26,287 nt of DNA. It comes from a virus. The notes beneath the pieces were generated by a model that did no database searches, was not told where the DNA came from, and saw nothing but the letters and a program-made list of their open reading frames with translations. Positions within the stretch are counted from its first letter, which is position 1; every line of letters begins with the position of its first letter. The stretch lies in the IMG/VR virus record IMGVR_UViG_3300030333_000529, positions 1 to 26,287 of that record; one strand, written 5' to 3'. Both the position numbers and the translations under genes were made by a program. Positions 16,801-23,049 of this stretch are shown here, piece by piece.

Positions 16801-18637
16801 AAGAGAAGATGCATTTCCAAAAGATGGCAAGGTAATTAATAACTTATCACAACCACTTACTGATGCAGGTCAATCTACACAAAATTGGTTTAGTGATGTA
16901 ATTGATGGTATTGACCCTAAATACAAACCAAAAAAACCATATCAGCAAATAATAGAATTAAATAATCCTGCATTATACGCTTTTCAAGATGACTACAATG
17001 CTTTTATAAAAGGCGGTGGTAATTTTAATCAACACATATTTACTTCTATACCTACATTTTATGAAACACAAATTGCAAAAATGCAAGGTATAACAAATAT
17101 GATTAACAAAAATAAACTTGTAGCAGATGTACCTCTAAACAATGTAACAAATGTGAAAGGACCAGGACCATACAAAATATTAGACATAGGTGGAACTGAA
17201 GGTGCATGGGCAAAAGCTCTTGCAAAAAATAATCCACTTGTTGATATACAAGTATTAGACCCTAATAGAGCAGCTATGTTAGCTTTCGAAAGTGGAGATC
17301 TAGTTACAAATGCAGAATTTATACATGCAGCATTTACACATATTGTAGAAGATCAAGGCAAAGCATTTATAGAAGGTGGTATTAAACAACCTGTATTTTA
17401 CCAGGGGTTTACAAAACCAAGGTATGATATTGTGCATGAATCTATGGCATTTCAATTTATGAGTAGTGAGAGAGCAGAACAAATAAAGTATATTAAAGAA
17501 AATGTGTTGAATACAAATGGTGTATTAATAATAGAAGAAAAGTTTTTAGATGACAGTCAAGCAATATATGACGCTAATGAAGCTAAAAAAAATAATTTTA
17601 AAGCAGAGTATTACACACCAGAACAATTAGCAGATAAAAAATTAAATGTGTTATTAGATATGGAAGGTAATCAAGTAGCAGTACAAGAGGTCCAAAAAAT
17701 ATTAGGTGAAAATTTTAATAGTGTAGAACAATATTGGGATGCTGGAAACTTTAAAGGTTTTGTTGCATCAGATGATGCAAAAAAAATAGAAGATTTTACA
17801 AATGGTATTAATGATGTAGGTTTATCACTAACTAATCATAGCTATTCTACTGCACCTAATAACACTGATATTAAAGGTGCAATAGAAAGACAAATGTTTA
17901 ACAAAGGTACAGATAGTAAACTTGCTGCACAATTAGCAGAAGAGACAGTTAAACAAAATCCTAGGTTTTTTGAAAGAGCTGCAAATGCATTAAGTAACTT
18001 TGATCCTAGTTTATCAGCAACTAAATTACTTAGTAGATTAGGAGTTGTTGCTGCACCAGCGTTAAATGTCTTAGGTAGAACAGCTCCACTATACGCACCT
18101 GGTGATGTATTTATAGAAAAAATTGTAGAAAAAACTGTGCCATATTTAGATGACGCAGCAGCTAGATTAGGTTTTGCTAGAATACCTTTTAATAAATTAT
18201 TACCAACATACATAGCTTATGAAATAGGAGTAGCATTAGCAGATGTAGCACAAGCTGCTTTGTATGCTTATGATGAATCACAAAAAAAAGGACCAAGACA
18301 AGCTAGTAATTTTCAAATAGGATTGACTAAATTATTATTACCAAAAGCATATGAAGAAGAAGCTATAAAAAGAAGTCAGATACCAGGAGATTTACAAGCA
18401 TTTTATAATACACCTACAGGGAAAAAAGTGTTAGAGGAAGTAGATTTTGGTAGTCAATTTATGAAAGAATTAGAAGCAGAAAAAATATCTAAATATTCTC
18501 CAGGATGGGGTTTAACTAAAGGATTGTTTAATATAGTCGGTAGCGTCTATAATGCTAGTCAAAACCCTAGTGATTATACTACAAAAGTTAAAGAAAATCC
18601 TGCTAGTATATATAATGCAGGATTCACAGGAAGATAA
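13817..18637 (+). CDS. Polyvalent virion protein: ParB-like, ART-like and SAM methyltransferase modules
   Basis: A 1606-aa multi-module protein, ATG 13817 one base after the previous stop. Modules in order: alpha/beta region with GEGNHRLRAA at 223-232, like ParB/sulfiredoxin-type nuclease domains; an ADP-ribosyltransferase-like region about 375-580 (ELFHGRGKGS, then HAGTYQAA 393-400 and LYKVTIDPQAKVVEF near 550); a second ART-like module with R895 (VWRGG), S907-T-S909 and E956-K-E958 (NEKEIIVL), matching R/STS/ExE; a class I methyltransferase about 1110-1320 with motif I ILDIGGTEGAW (D1123), D1148 in VLDPN, YDIVHESMAFQF at 1203 and GVLIIEEKF; then a helical Ala-rich C-terminus with one hydrophobic stretch. 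No DPPY is present, so it is not a typical DNA adenine methylase. Large proteins combining ART, ParB-like and methyltransferase domains are known as phage polyvalent proteins (P1 DarB-like logic): they are packaged and ejected to protect DNA or modify host proteins. That role is inferred here. Confidence 0.72.
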   Translation: MAEERLVWGSEKFIDAILDDMRAAAQLFEMDETEITPLTQQYVNEEKLSIANHVDFIDVYRETLDRTDLPEGMSKAEAADNILLYIEAAQYKQRTEGTGTINGLQIPELGVTDLQAQDPEFKKLLTQQFIDADQIKIVGIFGSTRTTPDGPSFVYAEINDIFDFVEYDRRDMFKFSKESSDATIDAVKKTMLDKGYLFDIGESYKSSIAFPVMLGMNGRIQIGEGNHRLRAALEISQETGKKIYIPIYAYPMGNVQYGGIQLMSAEKLPYRGRSRFVGEQTLYDALRQLLFDADASEYTVNEKIGERLGAAKGYSGSNYLGAGGSGGSEVSQENVKKFFDAIGVETLTYDELPEDNVYKTGVNNLTDTTNVVDEGIELFHGRGKGSRVPDELHAGTYQAAVDRNAFMFGSENMYEIIYQIKNDFVNQVADQLSYITVDSQDFSATEYLQPEVYLPNGNVDTYDIRIDVLKDGTLNVVIGKDGEEIATVFSDSSVGNVIDELEDGTNLYSQINQENLEKIIGDRNLDKYFGEAGGFLDPDRSFKYKDGYELYKVTIDPQAKVVEFTDDITLVELGRKVSVDPDLFVNYLEQGKVGDIQEITLPDGKTITLTGTAKEKLNTIKKEMDVVGYRNQMEDVGSTSYYFLNKDVYTETPVDAASNKQFDEDVLKKFVENDPYRDLAAFDTAPIDRQRLAKTFMGEVEDIADGKPLLETRMLPGDDRLQWASEVIEPNKMFNPDDLTRLDVPDSENSRVIWNDTTTFKPSELYSRIITNTATDEDITRFFIYLATHSGTQAYARQPFSKPDAIADIVKIGIFSDLPLNEIIPMGQPYYEAEFIDKLKTNNNQIGDEIYKVLVNLVTEQGQFANLKETMRNVILEAHRDIYAANPNDYFIVWRGGNLNRFVPWQSTSKSYGSAQGVMYQMVQGGYGGGRSVDTYVVHKNNMIDLDALGLSFSNEKEIIVLTEELKSPLAKRPTTIEGRKDIRSINDWWLLAREREDAFPKDGKVINNLSQPLTDAGQSTQNWFSDVIDGIDPKYKPKKPYQQIIELNNPALYAFQDDYNAFIKGGGNFNQHIFTSIPTFYETQIAKMQGITNMINKNKLVADVPLNNVTNVKGPGPYKILDIGGTEGAWAKALAKNNPLVDIQVLDPNRAAMLAFESGDLVTNAEFIHAAFTHIVEDQGKAFIEGGIKQPVFYQGFTKPRYDIVHESMAFQFMSSERAEQIKYIKENVLNTNGVLIIEEKFLDDSQAIYDANEAKKNNFKAEYYTPEQLADKKLNVLLDMEGNQVAVQEVQKILGENFNSVEQYWDAGNFKGFVASDDAKKIEDFTNGINDVGLSLTNHSYSTAPNNTDIKGAIERQMFNKGTDSKLAAQLAEETVKQNPRFFERAANALSNFDPSLSATKLLSRLGVVAAPALNVLGRTAPLYAPGDVFIEKIVEKTVPYLDDAAARLGFARIPFNKLLPTYIAYEIGVALADVAQAALYAYDESQKKGPRQASNFQIGLTKLLLPKAYEEEAIKRSQIPGDLQAFYNTPTGKKVLEEVDFGSQFMKELEAEKISKYSPGWGLTKGLFNIVGSVYNASQNPSDYTTKVKENPASIYNAGFTGR

Positions 18638-20281
18638 ATGGAATTTACAGTAGAACAAATAATGGATTATCAAACTCTTTTAAAAGAAAGAGGTTACTAC
18701 ACAGGTGAAATAGATGGCATCATAGGACCATTAACTAGAGCTGCAGCAGAAGCTATGATGAATAGCGACAAACCAACAGACATTGATGCTATAAGAGGTG
18801 ATAAAGCCATTAAACCATTGGGAATTGCATTAGATGCTATAACACAAACAACAGGATTAGTGTATGGAACTGATGTTGATACAGAAGAAACAGAAGAAAC
18901 AGAAGAAACAGAAGAAACAGAGGAAGAAGAAACAGAGGAACTATACAATGCTATTGGACAAACAGGTCCTGCAGGTGAATCTAATGATGGATATGAATTT
19001 AAATTTGAAAAACCACCAGGATTTGGAACAAATCCAGGCGTATCAAACATTGGAGATCCTGACCCAGATCCAGTAGAACCACAGGATGATGGTGAAGGTA
19101 ATGTATCTACAGGTTTTCAAGGTACACAACTATGGGAATTAGATGGTGCTACATATGTAGTATTTCCTGTACCAGGCACAGATTTATATTTAAGATATTT
19201 AGCTGATGACGAAACTTTAGATTTGTATTACTCCAGTGGTAGAGAAAAACCAGATGTAATATCTAAATCTGCTGATGATGAAGAATGGGTAAACTCTAGT
19301 TTCTTTGGAGATTTAGCAGAAGTAGATAAAGATATATTAGAAGGTGACAAAGAACCATTTGTTGGATTAGCAGATAAGTTTGATGTTGCTAAAAAATATA
19401 GACCATGGTTAGAAAATGATGAGTTGTATAACATATGGTTAGAAGCATTTATAGAAGATAGAGATATATTAGATGAAGAGTGGAAAACAACAGAGTGGTG
19501 GCGTACACATACACAAGAAGAAAGAGATTGGCTATTATTATCACAGGGTCAAGATTTAAGTACACTACCAGCAGATGCAACAGCATATCTAAATAACAAC
19601 ATAATTAAATTTAGAGATATGTTTAAAGCTGCAGGTGTAACAAACATAGAAGATATTGTAAACACAAATGGTGAGTCATTTTTAGATTGGTTTTCATTTA
19701 ACTTTACATCAGGTGCATGGACAGAACTATATACATTAGATCAATTAAAAGCTATTGCTGACCCTAGTACAGGTATAGAACAAGATGAAGCTATTACTAC
19801 CTGGATGCAAGGTAAAGCTGAAGGTGTTGATGTATCTACAACTAAACAATTTGAAGCACAAGTAGAAAACCTAGCTAATGAATGGTTAGGACCATTGTAT
19901 GGTGTATTGACAGATGATCAAAAATCTAATTATGCAGCTATGATTCGTAACGCAGAGTCAGAAGAAATAGGTGCAAGTAATGTTATAGATAAATTAAAAG
20001 GTATTAGAGGTACATTATTTGGTGATTATGATGAGAACTTAACATACAATGAAATAGCTACACCATGGAGAAATTATAGTTTTCAGTTATTAGGACAAAG
20101 AATGGATGAGACAGATGCTACATTTGTAGATGTTATAAAAGCTAATGACCAAAAAACTGCAACAACAATGCTGACTGAATGGGGTATAAATAATAATGCA
20201 ACAACATTATTAGACAAAGTAACAGATGATATAGGACAAGCACTAGGTGCTGGTCAAGTTGTAAGAGGGGTAGCTACATAA
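18638..20281 (+). CDS. Peptidoglycan-binding virion protein (547 aa)
   Basis: Starts at ATG 18638 immediately after the previous TAA. Residues about 5-45 form a PG_binding_1-type domain (MDYQTLLKERGYYTGEIDGI followed by GPLTRAA), the wall-binding helix bundle seen in endolysins and virion hydrolases. An extremely acidic Thr/Glu repeat follows (82-101), then a Pro/Gly/Asp linker, a small beta-rich part (LWELDGATYVVFPVPG), and a helical C-terminal half with EEWKTTEWWRTHTQEERDWL, a Trp-rich segment that resembles actinophage minor virion proteins I remember. No hydrolase residues are visible, so it should bind rather than cut the wall. Function with the transglycosylase-like protein at 12751 is likely, as an anchor at the entry site. 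Confidence 0.72.
   Translation: MEFTVEQIMDYQTLLKERGYYTGEIDGIIGPLTRAAAEAMMNSDKPTDIDAIRGDKAIKPLGIALDAITQTTGLVYGTDVDTEETEETEETEETEEEETEELYNAIGQTGPAGESNDGYEFKFEKPPGFGTNPGVSNIGDPDPDPVEPQDDGEGNVSTGFQGTQLWELDGATYVVFPVPGTDLYLRYLADDETLDLYYSSGREKPDVISKSADDEEWVNSSFFGDLAEVDKDILEGDKEPFVGLADKFDVAKKYRPWLENDELYNIWLEAFIEDRDILDEEWKTTEWWRTHTQEERDWLLLSQGQDLSTLPADATAYLNNNIIKFRDMFKAAGVTNIEDIVNTNGESFLDWFSFNFTSGAWTELYTLDQLKAIADPSTGIEQDEAITTWMQGKAEGVDVSTTKQFEAQVENLANEWLGPLYGVLTDDQKSNYAAMIRNAESEEIGASNVIDKLKGIRGTLFGDYDENLTYNEIATPWRNYSFQLLGQRMDETDATFVDVIKANDQKTATTMLTEWGINNNATTLLDKVTDDIGQALGAGQVVRGVAT
18881..18940 (+). repeat. 9-bp tandem repeat (ACAGAAGAA) encoding Thr-Glu-Glu
   Basis: Four perfect copies of ACAGAAGAA occupy 18881-18916, followed by degenerate copies to 18940. 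They lie inside the peptidoglycan-binding protein and encode a TEE repeat. The unit keeps frame, so slippage would only vary the length of an acidic linker. Confidence 0.9.
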
Positions 20282-21156
20282 TGGCATTAACACAAGCAGG
20301 TATAGACAATATAAAAAATTTAGTACAAACAAAGTATGGTTTTAATTTACCTGATAATTTACTAGCTTTAGTATCTCGTGAGTATGTAGCTAGTGGTAAT
20401 GATATTGCAGAAGCTATAACACAAATGCGTAAGAGTCAAGAGTATGCAGAAGTTTTTGCAGGTAATTTAAACCCAGATGGTGTGACTGTTAAATATTCAG
20501 AGTCAGAATATCTAAACATTGTAGATGCTTACAAAAGAAAAATAGAATCATTAGGTGTAAATGCAGATTTAATTATGACAGGTGATAGACAAAAAACATT
20601 GATAGAAAATGTTGTATCTCCAGATGAGTTTGGTACAAGATTGTCTGCATTATATAACCAAGTTGTAACTGCTATACCACAAGTCAAAGAGTTTTATAAG
20701 ACAAACTTTGATAGAGATTTAACTGATGTAGAAATACTAGCATCTGCTATAGACCCTAAAGTAGGACAAGATATTATTAGCGGTGCTATTGGTGCAAGAG
20801 ATGTATTAGCACAAAGAATAGTCAGAGCAGAAATAGGTGGTCAAGCACTTAAAGCTGGGTTTGAAATATCACAAGCACAAGCTGACGCATTACGACAAAT
20901 GGGTATATCTGGTCAACAAGCAGGTCAAGCATTTCAACAAGCTAGTCAAATAGCATCAGTAGCAGCTAGACAAGGTAGGCAACTAGGACAAACAGAAGCT
21001 GAAGCAGCTATAGAAGTAGTTGAAGGATTATCTGGACAAGAAGCAGAACAGAGAAGATTAGAAAAATTATTAGCACAACAACAATCTGAATCCTCTGCAC
21101 AATTAGGTGCAGTAACAACACGATCTGGTGCAGTCACTGGTTTAACTGAACAATAA
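20281..21156 (+). CDS. Helical virion-associated protein (291 aa), unknown
   Basis: The last gene of the long operon, with ATG 20281 sharing a base with the preceding TAA. The product is almost wholly helical. An N-terminal alpha domain (about 1-60) is followed by a middle part with YKTNFDRDLTDVEI. The C-terminal 100 residues are rich in Ala and Gln (GISGQQAGQAFQQASQIASV) and form probable coiled coil. No enzyme motif or membrane span is visible. Ala/Gln-rich helical proteins near the end of such blocks are commonly small ejection or internal core proteins; this fits but is not shown. A promoter-containing gap follows, so it marks the end of the transcription unit or a readthrough point. Confidence 0.72.
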   Translation: MALTQAGIDNIKNLVQTKYGFNLPDNLLALVSREYVASGNDIAEAITQMRKSQEYAEVFAGNLNPDGVTVKYSESEYLNIVDAYKRKIESLGVNADLIMTGDRQKTLIENVVSPDEFGTRLSALYNQVVTAIPQVKEFYKTNFDRDLTDVEILASAIDPKVGQDIISGAIGARDVLAQRIVRAEIGGQALKAGFEISQAQADALRQMGISGQQAGQAFQQASQIASVAARQGRQLGQTEAEAAIEVVEGLSGQEAEQRRLEKLLAQQQSESSAQLGAVTTRSGAVTGLTEQ

Positions 21157-21157
21157 C

Positions 21158-21184
21158 TTGCAATCTTAATTGATATGATATAAT
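21158..21184 (+). promoter_or_regulatory. Extended -10 promoter for scaffold/capsid genes
   Basis: TGATATAAT at 21176-21184 is a perfect extended -10 (TG, one base, TATAAT). A weak -35-like TTGCAA lies at 21158-21163 with a short 15-base spacer, so the extended -10 probably does most of the work. Transcription would start near 21190-21192, at the first GACC of the structured leader. It sits two bases after the preceding gene and directs into the scaffold and capsid genes. Confidence 0.65.
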
Positions 21185-21190
21185 AATTAT

Positions 21191-21341
21191 GACCCTATAG
21201 ATAGGTCTGGGGGTTAAACTAGACCTTCATTTTGTAATCGGTCTTGATGCCTACTGACAAGACCTGTCAAATAAAAACAGTAGTGTAAGACTAAAAATCA
21301 GTGGTTACTTATACACCACTTGTAAAAATATCGTATAAAGA
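21191..21341 (+). promoter_or_regulatory. Structured 5' leader with competing hairpins
   Basis: About 150 noncoding bases between the predicted start site and the scaffold gene. GACC and GGTC alternate at 21191, 21204, 21222, 21240 and 21261, so each block can pair with the one before or after it. The strongest single stems are GGTCTTG 21240-21246 with CAAGACC 21258-21264 (7 bp) and AGGTCT 21203-21208 with AGACCT 21221-21226 (6 bp, followed by TCATTTT). A competing TGACA/TGTCA stem lies at 21255-21269. A separate hairpin AGTGGT/ACCACT is at 21300-21320. The first stem GACC-C-TAT/ATAGGTC lies right at the RNA 5' end. This could be an attenuator, a stability element or an RNA-protein site. It has no T-arm, so I do not call it a tRNA. 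Confidence 0.55.
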
Positions 21342-21797
21342 ATGGACAATAGAATAATGACAGAAGAACTAAACAACCCTAACACTGAAGGCGATAAGAA
21401 CTGGAAAGAGATGAGGGAAAAACTAAATCTCTACGAAGCAAAGATCGCAGAATACGAAGGTAAAGAAAGACAAGAAGTTTTTAAACAAGCAGGTCTTGAC
21501 ACTACTAAAGGTGTAGGAAAAGCAGTTGAGATGATGTACGAAGGTGATTTAACTGTAGAAGGAATCCAACAATACGCATCAGAAGAATTTAAAGTTGAGT
21601 TTGGGAATCAAGACAGATTACAAGAAAATGTAGAACAAAGTCAAGAAAGACTGGACAACATACAGAAAAATTCTGTTGTAGATCTTTACAACACAGATGT
21701 AGTATCGCAGGTTAGAGATATAGAAAAATCAGGAACTGTGCGTGATTCAATAGCTGCCAAGCTCTCTGTTATAGAAGAAGCAAAAAAGAACAGCTAA
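21342..21797 (+). CDS. Probable capsid scaffolding protein
   Basis: A 151-aa acidic, highly helical protein directly before the capsid gene, the usual place of a scaffold that shapes the procapsid and is then lost. Heptad-like helices cover MREKLNLYEAKIAEYEGKER and the region around residues 88-106 (DRLQENVEQSQERLDNIQ), and the C-terminus is charged (LSVIEEAKKNS), as in scaffolds that bind the shell through a terminal helix. Two starts are possible: ATG 21342 (MDNRIMTEEL) and ATG 21357 (MTEEL). Neither has a convincing Shine-Dalgarno, and the upstream hairpin at 21300-21320 may position ribosomes. I keep the longer form but the shorter is as likely. Codon use has more C-ending codons than the upstream operon, as in the capsid gene. 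Confidence 0.7.
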   Translation: MDNRIMTEELNNPNTEGDKNWKEMREKLNLYEAKIAEYEGKERQEVFKQAGLDTTKGVGKAVEMMYEGDLTVEGIQQYASEEFKVEFGNQDRLQENVEQSQERLDNIQKNSVVDLYNTDVVSQVRDIEKSGTVRDSIAAKLSVIEEAKKNS

Positions 21798-21810
21798 GTA
21801 GTATCTTTTA

Positions 21811-21857
21811 CTTCTTCTAAAAAACAATTAAGACAATTTATATAGGAGAAGATAAAA
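21811..21857 (+). promoter_or_regulatory. Capsid ribosome site with anti-Shine-Dalgarno stem
   Basis: The capsid ATG at 21858 has a strong GGAG at 21845-21848. The same bases can pair with an upstream pyrimidine tract: CTTCTTCTA 21811-21819 with TAGGAGAAG 21843-21851, nine pairs including one G-U, and a 23-base A/T-rich loop. That would hide the ribosome site until melted or bound. Pyrimidine/purine complementarity can arise by chance, so the ribosome site is sure and the stem is tentative. Confidence 0.5.
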
Positions 21858-22982
21858 ATGGCAGACATATCGTTAACTAACAATACGATTTATGCACAAA
21901 ACATTAATAACTTTGCTGGTGAATTGTTTAAAGTTGGTGGTCAAAGAACACCTTTACTATCCGCAGTCGGTGGTTTGAATGGTGGTAAAGTATTAAATTC
22001 TACATATTGGCAAGTCCAAGTAGAAGATAATGCAATCATTAATTCAGAACCTGGCAAAGGAAAAGAAGGTGACGCACCTACAGAATACCTTGGAAGAGAC
22101 AGAAGTGCATACACATATGTAACTCAAATTTTCCATAAAGGTGTACAAATGACCTACACAGCTTTGGCATCCACAGGAAATCAAAATCCTTTCACACTAA
22201 GTGCTGATATTGTAAACCACTCTGATGGAGATGGAACAACAACACCAGGTGCTGAATTGGCTTCCTTTGGTGGAAATCCAGTAAATGATGAATTTGCATT
22301 ACAGCTTGAAAAAGCATTAGAAAAAGTAGCAAGAGAAGCAGAATGGTTCGCATTCAATGGTTCTTTCTCTGATGGTGCTAATACCACCCCAGGTGATGGA
22401 ACTAGAGAAATGTGGGGAGTTGACCACTGGGTTAACCAAAACAAGAACGCATCTAACTCTGTAGCTGCATCTGCAAACCCACTAGGTGGTAATGTTTATT
22501 ACAACGACACCACTGGTGATGGTACAGGTTCAGCACAAGTGCTTTCCTTTGATGCAATCGCAGGTGCTATGAAGAGATTATATGATGCTCATGCACCACT
22601 AAAGCAACCAGTTCTATGTGTAAGTCCAAAACAACTTTTGGATCTTAACACAGAGCTTATCGCAGGTAATGTCGGTATAACAGGTGCAATCATTCCTAGA
22701 GATAGAAATGTTGCAGGAATTGACATTGATACAGTAGTAACCCCATTTGGTTCTATTGGATTAATGGTCATTGACCCAGACATTATGCCTACAGGTACTT
22801 CATTCATCTTAGACATGGCTTACATACAACCAGTATTTACCAACATCCCAGGATTTGGTACTGTGTTTGTTCGTGACCTTGACCAAGATGCAAATGCAAG
22901 AATTGGTAAAGCAATTTATATGGAGATGGGATTTGAATTTGGTCCTCCTTCATATCACTGCAAGATTCAAGCAGTAGCTTAA
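21858..22982 (+). CDS. Major capsid protein
   Basis: A 374-aa protein, ATG 21858 with GGAG nine bases upstream, ending at TAA 22980-22982. It looks like an HK97-fold shell protein of the SU10/DUF5309-like type. An N-terminal arm (MADISLTNNTIYAQNINNFA) is followed by an E-loop-like region with GKGKEGDAPTEYLGRDRSAY, then IFHKGVQMTYTA, and a spine helix FALQLEKALEKVAREAEWFA. The rest is alternating strands and turns with a conserved-looking C-terminus (FGPPSYHCKIQAVA). Position after the scaffold, length, and codon use biased to C-ending codons (AAC, TTC, GAC) support an abundant structural protein. The family name is by recall of these segments; capsid identity is firmer than the exact family. 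Confidence 0.88.
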   Translation: MADISLTNNTIYAQNINNFAGELFKVGGQRTPLLSAVGGLNGGKVLNSTYWQVQVEDNAIINSEPGKGKEGDAPTEYLGRDRSAYTYVTQIFHKGVQMTYTALASTGNQNPFTLSADIVNHSDGDGTTTPGAELASFGGNPVNDEFALQLEKALEKVAREAEWFAFNGSFSDGANTTPGDGTREMWGVDHWVNQNKNASNSVAASANPLGGNVYYNDTTGDGTGSAQVLSFDAIAGAMKRLYDAHAPLKQPVLCVSPKQLLDLNTELIAGNVGITGAIIPRDRNVAGIDIDTVVTPFGSIGLMVIDPDIMPTGTSFILDMAYIQPVFTNIPGFGTVFVRDLDQDANARIGKAIYMEMGFEFGPPSYHCKIQAVA

Positions 22983-23001
22983 AAAAAGTAATTACAAGAT
23001 T

Positions 23002-23030
23002 AGGGTGGAACTCCACCTCCACCCTTTTCT
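23002..23030 (+). terminator. Intrinsic terminator after capsid gene
   Basis: A perfect 7-bp stem AGGGTGG (23002-23008) with CCACCCT (23019-23025), ten-base loop, followed by TTTCTT. It lies 19 bases after the capsid stop and is the most GC-rich spot in the gap. It would end or thin the capsid transcript before the tail genes. Confidence 0.8.
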
Positions 23031-23032
23031 TG

Positions 23033-23041
23033 TGGTATAGT
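23033..23041 (+). promoter_or_regulatory. Extended -10 promoter predicting a leaderless mRNA
   Basis: TGGTATAGT at 23033-23041 matches TG, one base, TATAAT with one mismatch, and resembles the 21176 element. The start site would fall at about 23048-23050, on or next to the ATG of the next gene. That gene has no Shine-Dalgarno, in keeping with leaderless translation, which is common in actinobacteria. The element begins only a few bases after the terminator T-tract. Confidence 0.5.
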
Positions 23042-23049
23042 TTTATATT

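Noticed and set aside
17140-17790. DNA adenine methyltransferase or restriction-modification gene
   Set aside because: There is no DPPY/NPPY motif and it is a domain within a large virion-type protein, with no restriction enzyme nearby.
18864-19076. Alternative + frame of 70 aa over the acidic repeat
   Set aside because: It is a shifted reading of the ACAGAAGAA repeat giving a Lys/Gln run, lies fully within the 547-aa gene and has no ribosome site of its own.
21191-21290. Possible tRNA in the leader
   Set aside because: Stems of about 5-7 bp with a 7-14 base loop are present, but there is no GGTTCGAATCC-type T-arm, no acceptor stem closing the ends and no CCA. The alternating stems fit a regulatory leader better.
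21334-21339. TATAAA just before the scaffold start as a second promoter
   Set aside because: It is only two bases from ATG 21342 and lacks the TG extension or a -35; it would start transcription inside the gene. The upstream TGATATAAT is far better.
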